A stretch of DNA of 5,841 bases from Anaerolineales bacterium (GTDB lineage Bacteria; Chloroflexota; Anaerolineae; Anaerolineales; Anaerolineaceae), in contig JAGVAB010000005.1 in the NCBI GenBank assembly GCA_020060485.1, forward strand, positions 1-5,841. Direction: 5' to 3'. Positions 1-5,841 of this stretch are shown here, one piece after another. A model generated the notes under the pieces. The model saw only the letters and a list, made by a program, of their open reading frames with translations, was not told where the DNA came from and did no database searches. How positions within the stretch are numbered: the first letter of the stretch is position 1; each line of letters begins with the position of its first letter. The position numbers and the translations under genes are program-made.

Positions 1-1
1 C

Positions 2-274
2 GCCCGCGCCATCCTGGCCAATCCGCCCATGCTCATCCTGGATGAGGCCACCAGTTCCGTGGACACGCACACCGAGATTCTCATCCAGCGCGCCATGGAG
101 GAGCTGATGCGCGGGCGTACCAGTTTCATCATTGCCCACCGCCTTTCCACCATCAGCAACGCGGACCTGATCCTGGTGGTGCGCGACGGGAATATCGTTG
201 AGCAAGGCACGCACACTGAATTGCTTTCGCGTAATGGCTTTTATGCTGAGTTGTATAACAGCCAATTTCAGTAA
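2..274 (+). CDS. ABC exporter, C-terminal part of nucleotide-binding domain (5' truncated by window edge)
   Basis: This is the tail of a fused membrane-plus-ATPase exporter of the MsbA/LmrA/MdlB type, which uses ATP at the cytoplasmic face of the inner membrane to move lipids or drugs. The reading frame is open from base 2, starting ARAILANPP, the segment that normally follows the LSGGQ signature. Walker B with the catalytic glutamate (LILDEA) and the D-loop (SSVDT) follow, then the H-loop histidine in IIAHRLST and the usual ending [14 protein letters not shown]. It stops with TAA at 272-274. The transmembrane domain, Walker A and signature lie outside the window, so the substrate cannot be judged. 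The EATSSVDT and AHRLST motifs separate it from the ABC-2 type ATPases downstream. No clear terminator follows, and the next plus-strand gene has its own promoter, so it is probably a separate transcription unit. Family call is firm; the specific exporter is not. Confidence 0.93.
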   Translation, partial: ARAILANPPMLILDEATSSVDTHTEILIQRAMEELMRGRTSFIIAHRLSTISNADLILVVRDGNIVEQGTHTELLSRNGFYAELYNSQFQ

Positions 275-308
275 GTCATAGATTTGGTTAACAAGATGAA
301 AATTGGAA

Positions 309-572
309 CTACTCCTCCTCAATGGAGACCAAAACAGCCCTTACAGCTCTGCGCCAGCGATATTTACCTCTGGCTTCATCATAATCCTGGCAGGTGATCA
401 GCATGACCCAATCGAGTTCCTTATGTTGTAGGACCCCCCATTCCATCGGGCGAAACTTTGAAATTCTCGCGGACCTCGTAGTAGCAATGTCTCCAGGCAT
501 GAATGATGATGATATGCTCCATTGGAGCCTCTTCAGTTCTGCAAACGGACCGGGGTTGCCAGTTAAAGCAAA
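309..572 (-). pseudogene. Sortase remnant (C-terminal half, frameshifted)
   Basis: Sortases are cysteine transpeptidases that attach proteins to the cell surface. Three minus-strand pieces line up in order as a sortase C-terminal half, but in two frames. About 572-523 reads FALTGNPGPFAELKRLQW. About 522-437 (frame shifted) reads HIIIIHAW then YYEVRENFKVSPDGMG. About 437-312 (back in the first frame) reads VLQHKELDWVMLITC and then YRWRRAVRAVLV, with a stop at 309-311. The catalytic cysteine of LITC is at 390-392 and the likely catalytic arginine at 351-353. The catalytic histidine, which family members have just after LTG (LTGH followed by a few residues before PGPF), is missing; LTG runs straight into NPGPF. 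I found no N-terminal half or signal anchor upstream. Two opposite frame changes, a small deletion and loss of the N-terminus point to a decayed gene, although two sequencing errors could explain the frame changes alone. Recognition rests on motif order, not on a database search. Confidence 0.8.
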
Positions 573-623
573 TTGAACCCATTGTTCGCTTTTCAAATTT
601 GGTTGATACTTCAGATTTTTGAC

Positions 624-652
624 TTGACAGATACATTCATGTAGGATATGAT
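624..652 (+). promoter_or_regulatory. Sigma70-type promoter of the regulator/ABC operon
   Basis: A perfect -35 box TTGACA (624-629) is followed after exactly 17 bp by TATGAT (647-652), a five-of-six match to the -10 consensus. Transcription would start near 659, giving a leader of about 44 nt before the ATG at 703. It is the only strong promoter match I see before the five-gene plus-strand run, and the short gaps downstream suggest it drives them all. The surrounding 600-690 stretch is markedly A/T-rich, as expected for a promoter region. Confidence 0.75.
632..643. promoter_or_regulatory. Candidate operator palindrome inside promoter spacer
   Basis: TACATTCATGTA is a perfect inverted repeat with 5-bp arms (TACAT/ATGTA) around a 2-bp centre. 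It lies wholly between the -35 and -10 boxes, where a bound dimeric repressor would block RNA polymerase. The gene just downstream encodes a winged-helix protein, so autoregulation is the natural reading. The palindrome is short and could arise by chance; its position is the main argument. Confidence 0.45.
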
Positions 653-702
653 TTCGATAATATTTTTGTTTCTTTGGTTAAATTGGTTTTTTGGACATAC
701 TC

Positions 703-1398
703 ATGAAACTCACAAAAAGACAAAAAACATTTATTGAAAAAATGTTGGATATCTACCTGGAGATCCAGGAACCCATTCACTATACAACGGTAGCAGAGCA
801 ATTAAACCTCAGTAAATATACTGCTTACGATATGCTCCGCTTGCTGGAAGAAAAGGGGTATGTCGAATCGGTATATGAAACACGGGGTGAGGGTCCCGGA
901 CGGGCTTCCGTCTTGTTTCAACCTACCCAAAAGGCTAAAGAAACCTTTAAGAAGCTAGCTGGAGATGAAGTCATATCGCTGGAATCAGCCAAGGAAAGGA
1001 TCGTTTCAAAAATTGCAGCAGGGGAATTTGAAGATGCAAAACTGGCAGAAGACATCCTCCTTCAAATTGATGCTGGTCTTGACGACGTACTTTATTGTAC
1101 GGATGTAATAAGCGATCTCGTTACACGATTACGCGTCCTGGGACGGCATCGTATGATGGATTATTACGCTTCAGCAATTCTCGCCCTAATTGAGAGAAAA
1201 AATGCCGGGGGGTTAAACTTGCTTCCCGGATTTATGCTAGGGCTTGTGTCAGGAGAAAGTAATGCCGTTGAATTAACCGATAATGTTCTCAAGAGAATTC
1301 GCAATTACGAAATCCTTCTCAACCGCATGGACAAGGAAGCGCGCGATAACCTGGGGAAAATGCTTTCTAAAGTGATTGCTCCATTAAAAATCGAGTAA
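703..1398 (+). CDS. Winged-helix DNA-binding regulator, likely controls the downstream ABC operon
   Basis: The predicted product is 231 residues and cytoplasmic, with no signal or membrane segment. Residues about 4-75 form a winged helix-turn-helix: a first helix (RQKTFIEKMLDIYLE), a helix-turn-helix (TTVAEQLNLSKYTAYDMLRLLEEKGYV) and a basic, glycine-rich wing (TRGEGPGRAS) leading into LFQPTQKAKE. The opening resembles the HrcA or MarR-like wHTH style, but I cannot assign a named family. The remaining 150 or so residues look helical and polar and may bind a ligand or make the dimer; I do not recognise that domain. I chose the ATG at 703. A TTG at 691 in the same frame would add four residues, but neither has a good Shine-Dalgarno sequence; only GGA at 693-695 sits about 7 nt before the ATG. 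The gene is first in the operon, 33 bp before the first ATPase, with a palindrome in its promoter, which suggests local autoregulated control. Its DNA looks more A/T-rich than the genes that follow. Confidence 0.85.
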   Translation: MKLTKRQKTFIEKMLDIYLEIQEPIHYTTVAEQLNLSKYTAYDMLRLLEEKGYVESVYETRGEGPGRASVLFQPTQKAKETFKKLAGDEVISLESAKERIVSKIAAGEFEDAKLAEDILLQIDAGLDDVLYCTDVISDLVTRLRVLGRHRMMDYYASAILALIERKNAGGLNLLPGFMLGLVSGESNAVELTDNVLKRIRNYEILLNRMDKEARDNLGKMLSKVIAPLKIE

Positions 1399-1421
1399 AC
1401 GACCCACCAAAAAGGCGCATC

Positions 1422-1426
1422 AGGAG
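1422..1426 (+). promoter_or_regulatory. Ribosome binding site for first ATPase
   Basis: AGGAG lies 5 nt before the ATG at 1432, in the 33-bp gap after the regulator gene. It supports this ATG as the start. Confidence 0.75.
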
Positions 1427-1431
1427 AAAAG

Positions 1432-2376
1432 ATGGAAGAAGTTATAAAAACACAACAGCTCACGAAATATTACTCAAAAACCAAAGAGGCGGAGCCTGCA
1501 TTGGCGGGGGTTGATTTGACTGTTAAACCAGGAGAGTTGTACGGCCTGGTCGGTCCTGACGGTGCCGGCAAAACCACGCTGTTGCGCATTCTTGCAACTG
1601 TAATGGAACCCACCTCAGGCTCTGCTCATTTAGCAGAACTTGACGTAAGCAAGCAGCCTGAAAAAATCCGCGCTCGTCTGGGGTATATGCCACAAGCCTT
1701 CAGTTTATACCCGGATTTAAGTGTATTGGAAAACCTGCGTTTCTTTGCAGACATCAATGGCGTACCACGCGAGAGACAAAAAACTCGCATTGATGAACTG
1801 CTGGATTTTGCTCGTTTAACAGATTTCATCAAACGACGAAGTGAAAATCTCTCCGGCGGAATGCGCAAGAAACTGGCGCTGGCTTGCGCGCTGGTCCACG
1901 AGCCAGAAATCCTATTGTTGGACGAGCCTACCACAGGCGTAGACCCGGTTTCCAGGCGCGAGTTATGGCAGCTGCTGACTAAGGTTATCCACCAAGGCGT
2001 GACCGTATTGGTCAGCACACCGTATATGGATGAAGCTGAGCGCTGTAAGACGGTAAGCATTTTATACCGGGGACGAATACTCATCACCGGTTCGCCAAAT
2101 AAATTGGAAAAACAGATGCCGTTTCGCATTGTCGAAGCAAAAGCCCGCCCGCGGCGTATCCTGCGTGCGGTTGCGGACCAGACGGAGGGCGTACTGAGCT
2201 GGCGTGCGGTAGGCGACCGTTTACGCCTCTCGGTTACGGATTCAAGCAAAGTTTTGCCAAACCTTGAAGAATCCCTAAAAAGGGAAGGGGCGAACATCAG
2301 TGTCCTCCGAGAAGCGCGGATTGTGATGGAAGATGTCTTCATCCACCTGGTTGAAAAGCAGGAGGCCCAGGCATGA
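1432..2376 (+). CDS. ABC-2 type transporter ATPase, YbhF N-half-like, with degenerate H-loop
   Basis: This 314-residue cytoplasmic ATPase should power the neighbouring ABC-2 permease. The motifs are Walker A GPDGAGKTT (41-49), Q-loop Q88 in GYMPQ, signature LSGGM (140-144), Walker B ILLLDE (160-165) and D-loop GVDP (169-172). The H-loop reads STPYMDEAE, so proline 197 replaces the histidine that normally contacts the ATP gamma-phosphate; its partner has TTHYMDEAE at the same place. Aspartate in Walker A (GPDG rather than GPNG) is, as I recall, also typical of the N-terminal half of the fused YbhF/RbbA ATPases. About 90 C-terminal residues, ending IVMEDVFIHLVEK, form the accessory domain common in DrrA-like ATPases. 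The stop overlaps the start of the next gene (ATGA), so the two are almost certainly co-translated and act as a heterodimer. Substrate is unknown; a drug or cation is the family-level guess. Confidence 0.93.
   Translation: MEEVIKTQQLTKYYSKTKEAEPALAGVDLTVKPGELYGLVGPDGAGKTTLLRILATVMEPTSGSAHLAELDVSKQPEKIRARLGYMPQAFSLYPDLSVLENLRFFADINGVPRERQKTRIDELLDFARLTDFIKRRSENLSGGMRKKLALACALVHEPEILLLDEPTTGVDPVSRRELWQLLTKVIHQGVTVLVSTPYMDEAERCKTVSILYRGRILITGSPNKLEKQMPFRIVEAKARPRRILRAVADQTEGVLSWRAVGDRLRLSVTDSSKVLPNLEESLKREGANISVLREARIVMEDVFIHLVEKQEAQA
2360..2365 (+). promoter_or_regulatory. Ribosome binding site for second ATPase, inside the first ATPase gene
   Basis: A perfect AGGAGG lies 7 nt before the ATG at 2373, within the last codons of the upstream gene. 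With the ATGA stop/start overlap, it fixes the start and implies translational coupling, which favours equal amounts of the two ATPases. Confidence 0.8.
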
Positions 2377-3326
2377 GCACCGAAAAAGCAATAGAGGCGA
2401 TCCAGTTAACAAAAAAATTCGGTGATTTTACCGCCGTCAACCAGGTTAGCTTTGAAATCCCCAGGGGTGAGATTTTTGGATTGCTGGGACCAAACGGAGC
2501 TGGAAAAACGACCACCATCCGAATGCTTTGCGGTATTCTCGTACCCACTGCTGGTGAAGCGCGCGTGATGGGCTACGATGTAGCGAAACATTCCGAAGAA
2601 GTCAAACAACGTATTGGTTATATGTCGCAGAAGTTTTCTCTGTATGACGATTTGACGGTTTATGAAAACCTTGATTTTTACGCCAACTTGTACGGCGTGC
2701 CGCGTGAAAAACTCAAACCGCGCCTCACTGAATTGATCGAGATGGCAGGTCTACGAGGACATGAAAAGCAGCTGGCCAGTGATCTTTCGGGCGCATGGCG
2801 GCAGCGATTGGCGCTGGCCTGCGCTATCGTTCATGAACCGCCCATGCTTTTTCTGGATGAACCGACGGCGGGTGTGGACCCGGTTTCGCGTCGAGAGTTT
2901 TGGGAGATGATCTACCAACTGGCAGGCCAGGGTGTCAGCGTCCTGGCGACCACGCACTATATGGATGAAGCCGAATTTTGCAACGTGATTGGGATGATGC
3001 ATCGTTCCCGCCTGATTGCGTTGAGCGACCCCGACTCGCTGAGAGAAAGTATGATTGGAGTGCTCTTTGAGGTGGATTGCCAGGAACCCAGCCGCGCGGA
3101 ACTGGTTTTGAGAGACTTGCCCATCGTCCAAGATGTGGCGGCGCACGGCGTGTTGCTTCATGTCCAGGTCGCATCTGAAAAACAAAAAGCTGAGTTGGAG
3201 CAAATGTTGCAATCCAGCGGCATCGTCGTGGAACGGATCGAACGCATCCTACCATCGCTAGAAGATATCTTCGTTTCGCTCGTAGATCAGGAAAATCGCC
3301 AGCAAGTGCGAGCAGATAAGGATTAA
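2373..3326 (+). CDS. ABC-2 type transporter ATPase, YbhF C-half-like, with variant signature
   Basis: This 317-residue cytoplasmic ATPase is a paralogue and probable obligate partner of the preceding one. It has Walker A GPNGAGKTTT (39-48), Q-loop Q86 in GYMSQ, Walker B MLFLDE (158-163), D-loop GVDP (167-170) and an intact H-loop histidine H195 in TTHYMDEAE. The signature reads LSGAW (138-142) instead of LSGGx, with alanine in place of the second glycine. The C-terminal accessory region ends with ILPSLEDIFVSLV, as in DrrA/YbhF-type ATPases. DNA similarity to the upstream gene is visible, for example around the Walker B/D-loop codons (GACCCGGTTTC in both), consistent with an old duplication. 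In E. coli YbhF the two domains are fused; here they are separate proteins joined only by an ATGA overlap. The TAA stop overlaps the ribosome binding site of the permease gene. Confidence 0.94.
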   Translation: MSTEKAIEAIQLTKKFGDFTAVNQVSFEIPRGEIFGLLGPNGAGKTTTIRMLCGILVPTAGEARVMGYDVAKHSEEVKQRIGYMSQKFSLYDDLTVYENLDFYANLYGVPREKLKPRLTELIEMAGLRGHEKQLASDLSGAWRQRLALACAIVHEPPMLFLDEPTAGVDPVSRREFWEMIYQLAGQGVSVLATTHYMDEAEFCNVIGMMHRSRLIALSDPDSLRESMIGVLFEVDCQEPSRAELVLRDLPIVQDVAAHGVLLHVQVASEKQKAELEQMLQSSGIVVERIERILPSLEDIFVSLVDQENRQQVRADKD

Positions 3327-3330
3327 GGAG
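3325..3330 (+). promoter_or_regulatory. Ribosome binding site for permease
   Basis: AAGGAG lies 6 nt before the ATG at 3337 and overlaps the TAA stop (3324-3326) of the second ATPase gene, which indicates tight coupling. Confidence 0.75.
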
Positions 3331-3336
3331 TTTCGT

Positions 3337-4473
3337 ATGAGACAAGGTTTTCGCCGAATGACAACGATTGTAAGGAAAGAATGGCTGCATATCATTCGTG
3401 ACTCGCGCACCCTTGCGCTGGTTATCGTCTTCCCAGTCATGATGCTGGTCTTGTTGGGATATGCGGTTGCCAATGATGTTGAGGATATTCCTTTAGCAGT
3501 TGCCGACTTATCAAAGACAGATGCCAGCCGATTATTGGTTGACAAATTTACGGTCAGTGGATTTTTTATGGTTACGCATTCAGCTCAAAGTGAAGATCAA
3601 ATATTGGAAATGTTGGATGCAGGAACAATCAAAGCCGGCTTGTATATCCCTGAAAGCTTTGGGCGCGAGATTTCCACTGGCGGCGCAGGAGCAATTCAAT
3701 TTTACATTGATGGTTCAAATCCTACGATAGCGCAGACCGCTCAATTGGCGGCCGAAACAGTCAGTCAGTACACGTCGCAGGAGATTCTTGTTCAACGCCT
3801 GGAGCGTAGCGGCGCGGGTATGACAATTCAATTACCAGTAGACGCACGTGTGCGCTATCTGTACAACCCCAATTTGAGAAAGATGAATTTCATGATCCCT
3901 GGTCTGGTAGCTGTTATTTTGCAAGTCCAAACTTTGCTACTGACAGCGTTTGCCATCGTGCGTGAACGAGAACAGGGGACATTGGAGCAGTTGATTGTCA
4001 CACCCGTGCGTTCATGGGAGTTGATGCTGGGAAAGATTTTACCCTTCATCCTGGTTGCCTTCGTCAACGTCGCTATGACGGTTGCTGTTGGCGCGATTTG
4101 GTTTGGTGTTGAAGTTGCCGGCAGCATAGTTTTACTGGCCGCCCTCAGTTTGATCTTCCTGCTCGGTTCTCTTGGTTTGGGCGTGTTGATTTCCAATGTC
4201 TCGAGGACGCAAATGCAGGCCATGTATATGGCATCCTTCATCATGATGCCATCATTCCTTCTGGCTGGATTGTTATACCCGCGTGAAAATATGCCCTGGG
4301 TGGCCTATTACGCCGGTTATCTTCTACCTGTCACGTATTTCCTGGAGATCGTGCGGGGCATCATGCTCAAAGGTGTGGGATTTTTCACGCTATGGAACTG
4401 GGTCTGGCCGATGGCCGTTTTCAGCATCGTCGTTTTCTTTGCCAGCGTGTTTATGTTCCGAAAACGCCTGTGA
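3337..4473 (+). CDS. ABC-2 type transporter permease, YbhS/YbhR-like
   Basis: This 378-residue integral membrane protein is of ordinary length for the ABC-2 family and forms the transport path driven by the two ATPases upstream. A cytoplasmic N-terminus with the typical RKEWLHIIRDSRT motif (13-25) leads into the first membrane segment (about 25-44). A large extracytoplasmic domain follows (about 46-182). Then come NPNLRKMNFMIPG (177-189), a second membrane segment (about 186-207), the conserved coupling helix REREQGTLEQLIVTPV (209-224), and further segments at about 234-256, 262-286, 296-314 and 355-374. The gene ends with FRKRL and a TGA stop. The large domain after the first segment and the EQGTLEQL motif match YbhS/YbhR/YhhJ-type permeases rather than the short DrrB type. 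Such systems usually have two permeases, so this one may act as a homodimer or pair with a second encoded beyond the window. Substrate is not evident. Confidence 0.93.
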   Translation: MRQGFRRMTTIVRKEWLHIIRDSRTLALVIVFPVMMLVLLGYAVANDVEDIPLAVADLSKTDASRLLVDKFTVSGFFMVTHSAQSEDQILEMLDAGTIKAGLYIPESFGREISTGGAGAIQFYIDGSNPTIAQTAQLAAETVSQYTSQEILVQRLERSGAGMTIQLPVDARVRYLYNPNLRKMNFMIPGLVAVILQVQTLLLTAFAIVREREQGTLEQLIVTPVRSWELMLGKILPFILVAFVNVAMTVAVGAIWFGVEVAGSIVLLAALSLIFLLGSLGLGVLISNVSRTQMQAMYMASFIMMPSFLLAGLLYPRENMPWVAYYAGYLLPVTYFLEIVRGIMLKGVGFFTLWNWVWPMAVFSIVVFFASVFMFRKRL

Positions 4474-4511
4474 GTGCAGTTGAATAGAAAAACATCAATC
4501 TATTTCATTAC

Positions 4512-4518
4512 AAAGGAG
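4512..4518 (+). promoter_or_regulatory. Ribosome binding site for membrane-fusion lipoprotein
   Basis: AAAGGAG lies 6 nt before the ATG at 4525, in a 51-bp gap after the permease stop. It supports this start, which places a good lipoprotein signal at the N-terminus. Confidence 0.75.
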
Positions 4519-4524
4519 TTAGCA

Positions 4525-5841
4525 ATGAAAAAAAACCGTTATTGGCCAATGTTGCTCGTCCTTGCTCTAAGCTTTGCATTGAGCGCATGTGGGAATATCG
4601 CCAACGCAAGTAATGGCTCGGAACTTGAAGCATCTGGCACATTCTCAGCCCGGACTGTCGATATTTCTCCCCAAATTGGCGGGGAACTGCTTTCTATCAA
4701 TGTGGAGGAAGGCCAACAGGTAGAAGCTGGAGACGAACTCTTTCGCCTGGACGATCAGCTATTAAAAGCCCAGTACGATCAGACAATGGCTGCCGTAAAG
4801 GTGGCGGAAGCAGCGCTGAACTCAGCTCGTTCTGGGCTGGAGAGCGCTCAAGTCCAATACGAGATGGCCTTAGACGCGGCTCGCCTTCAGGACCAACAAC
4901 AGCGGGCCTTGGCGTGGCAGGCAGCGGTGCCAGAAGAATTCTCCCTGCCAGTATGGTACTACCAAAAATCCGAAGAGATTGCGGCAGCAGAGGAGGAAGT
5001 TGCCGATGCCCGCAGGACGCTGGACACGGAACAGGCCAATCTCCAACGGCTGGTGGAAAGCAGCGCCTACAAAGAATTCATTGATGCGGAAAAACGCCTC
5101 GGAGAAGCCCAGGCGGCCTTCCTAGTCGCCCAACAGATTCTCGACCAGGCTACGGCTGCCCAGGATAAGGAGAACCTGGAGACCTACGCGCAGGAGCAGT
5201 TCGACGCGGCCAAGGCGGAATTGGATGCGACCCGCTCAGCATACGATCGAATGTTAACCTCGCAGGCCGCGACGGACATCCTGGAAGCTCGCGGGCGAGT
5301 GGCAGTCGCTCAGGCCCGTTACGACGCCGCCCTGGATCGTTTAAGCCAGTTGAAGACCGGTGAGCAATCCCTGCAGGTTAAAGCGGCGGAAATAGGCGTC
5401 AAACAAGCTGAGGTGGCAGTCGACCAGGCCGAAGCGGCGTTGGAACAGGCTCGGAGCGCCGCAAAAGTGGTCGAAAACCAGCTGGAAAAAACCGTGATCC
5501 AAGCGCCTGTTTCGGGCATTATCCTGGCTCGCAACGCTGAGACTGGTGAAACCGTCTCGCCTGGCAGCACATTGTTGGTGATCGGCCAATTAGAAGAAGT
5601 GGAACTGATCGTATATATCCCGGAGACAGAATACGGGAGGGTAAATGTAGGCGATCAAGTGACCATCGTCACCGACTCCTTCCTGGGGGAATCGTTTACA
5701 GGTACCGTGGTTTATATATCTGATCAGGCCGAGTTCACCCCGCGCAACGTGCAAACGGTCGAAGGCCGGCGCGCTACAGTCTACGCAGTGAAGCTGCTCG
5801 TACCCAACCAGGAATTGAAGCTCAAGCCGGGTATGCCGGCA
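4525..5841 (+). CDS. HlyD/YbhG-family membrane-fusion lipoprotein (3' truncated by window edge)
   Basis: The frame stays open from the ATG to the end of the window, 439 codons with no stop. Residues 1-22 form a lipoprotein signal: basic start MKKNR, hydrophobic core, and lipobox LSAC with Cys22 followed by Gly, so the mature protein should be lipid-anchored outside the cytoplasmic membrane. Residues about 36-76 form the first half of a biotinyl-lipoyl-like fold (VDISPQIGGELLSINVEEGQ). A very long alanine/glutamate/glutamine-rich coiled coil follows (about 78-322), interrupted by a proline- and aromatic-rich stretch at 136-147 (PEEFSLPVWYYQ). The second lipoyl half is at about 323-355 (IQAPVSGIILARNAETGE). 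A beta-barrel-like part follows, with the FTPRNVQTVEGR motif (404-415) typical of YbhG-like members, and the sequence ends at LKPGMPA. It lies 51 bp after the permease gene and is probably the adaptor of the same exporter. Only a short C-terminal piece should be missing. Confidence 0.93.
   Translation, partial: MKKNRYWPMLLVLALSFALSACGNIANASNGSELEASGTFSARTVDISPQIGGELLSINVEEGQQVEAGDELFRLDDQLLKAQYDQTMAAVKVAEAALNSARSGLESAQVQYEMALDAARLQDQQQRALAWQAAVPEEFSLPVWYYQKSEEIAAAEEEVADARRTLDTEQANLQRLVESSAYKEFIDAEKRLGEAQAAFLVAQQILDQATAAQDKENLETYAQEQFDAAKAELDATRSAYDRMLTSQAATDILEARGRVAVAQARYDAALDRLSQLKTGEQSLQVKAAEIGVKQAEVAVDQAEAALEQARSAAKVVENQLEKTVIQAPVSGIILARNAETGETVSPGSTLLVIGQLEEVELIVYIPETEYGRVNVGDQVTIVTDSFLGESFTGTVVYISDQAEFTPRNVQTVEGRRATVYAVKLLVPNQELKLKPGMPA

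Noticed and set aside
275..310. Terminator after the first exporter gene
   Set aside because: GTTAAC is palindromic, but there is no stable GC-rich stem followed by a T run on either strand.
394..576. Plus-strand open frame of 60 codons in the gap before the regulator
   Set aside because: It is antisense to the sortase remnant, lacks a ribosome binding site and resembles no protein family; the minus strand explains the coding-like signal.
1626..2342. Long minus-strand open frame of 238 codons opposite the first ATPase gene
   Set aside because: It is Ser/Arg-rich with no recognisable domain and mirrors a strongly supported ATPase gene; it is an antisense shadow.
2751..3390. Overlapping minus-strand open frames opposite the second ATPase gene
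   Set aside because: They have no family motifs and no credible start signals, and they lie over a gene with all ABC motifs.
4480..4508. Possible internal promoter before the fusion protein (TTGAAT then a T-rich stretch)
   Set aside because: No acceptable -10 box occurs at 16-18 bp spacing, and the gene sits only 51 bp after the permease with a good ribosome binding site, so read-through is simpler.
5319..5589. Two minus-strand open frames opposite the coiled-coil gene
   Set aside because: Ala/Ser-rich readings are expected from the complement of a repetitive Ala/Glu/Gln coiled coil; no ribosome binding site or known motif is present.

Overview
The window holds the 3' end of one ABC exporter gene, a decayed sortase remnant on the opposite strand, and most of a five-gene operon. 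The operon encodes a winged-helix regulator, two ABC-type ATPases, one ABC-2 membrane protein and a lipoprotein membrane-fusion protein that runs off the right edge. The sortase fragment has a TLITC-type active site and a style I associate with Chloroflexota. Together with the lipoprotein-anchored HlyD-like protein and the unfused YbhF-type ATPase pair, it suggests a Chloroflexota bacterium of the Anaerolineae type. This is an inference from protein style; no rRNA or other marker gene is present.

Layout: positions 1-274 are the C-terminal end of the nucleotide-binding domain of an MsbA/LmrA-type exporter. Positions 275-690 contain no intact gene. They hold a minus-strand sortase C-terminal fragment (about 309-572) with two frame changes and no catalytic histidine, then a strong sigma70-like promoter (TTGACA, 17 bp, TATGAT) with a 12-bp palindrome inside its spacer. 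Positions 703-1398 encode the regulator. 1432-2376 and 2373-3326 encode the two ATPases, joined by an ATGA overlap. 3337-4473 encode the permease and 4525-5841 the start of the membrane-fusion protein. All five genes are on the plus strand with short gaps, and every gene after the regulator has a good Shine-Dalgarno sequence.

How the genes work together: the two ATPases resemble the two halves of E. coli YbhF, and the permease and fusion protein match the YbhS/YbhR and YbhG types. The product is probably an ABC-2 drug or ion exporter with an extracytoplasmic lipoprotein adaptor. The ATPases carry complementary substitutions: the first lacks the H-loop histidine and the second has LSGAW in place of LSGGx. 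In a head-to-tail heterodimer both defects fall in the same composite ATP site, leaving one canonical and one degenerate site. The regulator probably controls its own operon from the promoter palindrome.

I see no RNA gene, CRISPR array, insertion sequence or convincing terminator. The most unusual observations are the frameshifted sortase remnant, the asymmetric ATPase pair and the unclassified regulator with its candidate operator.
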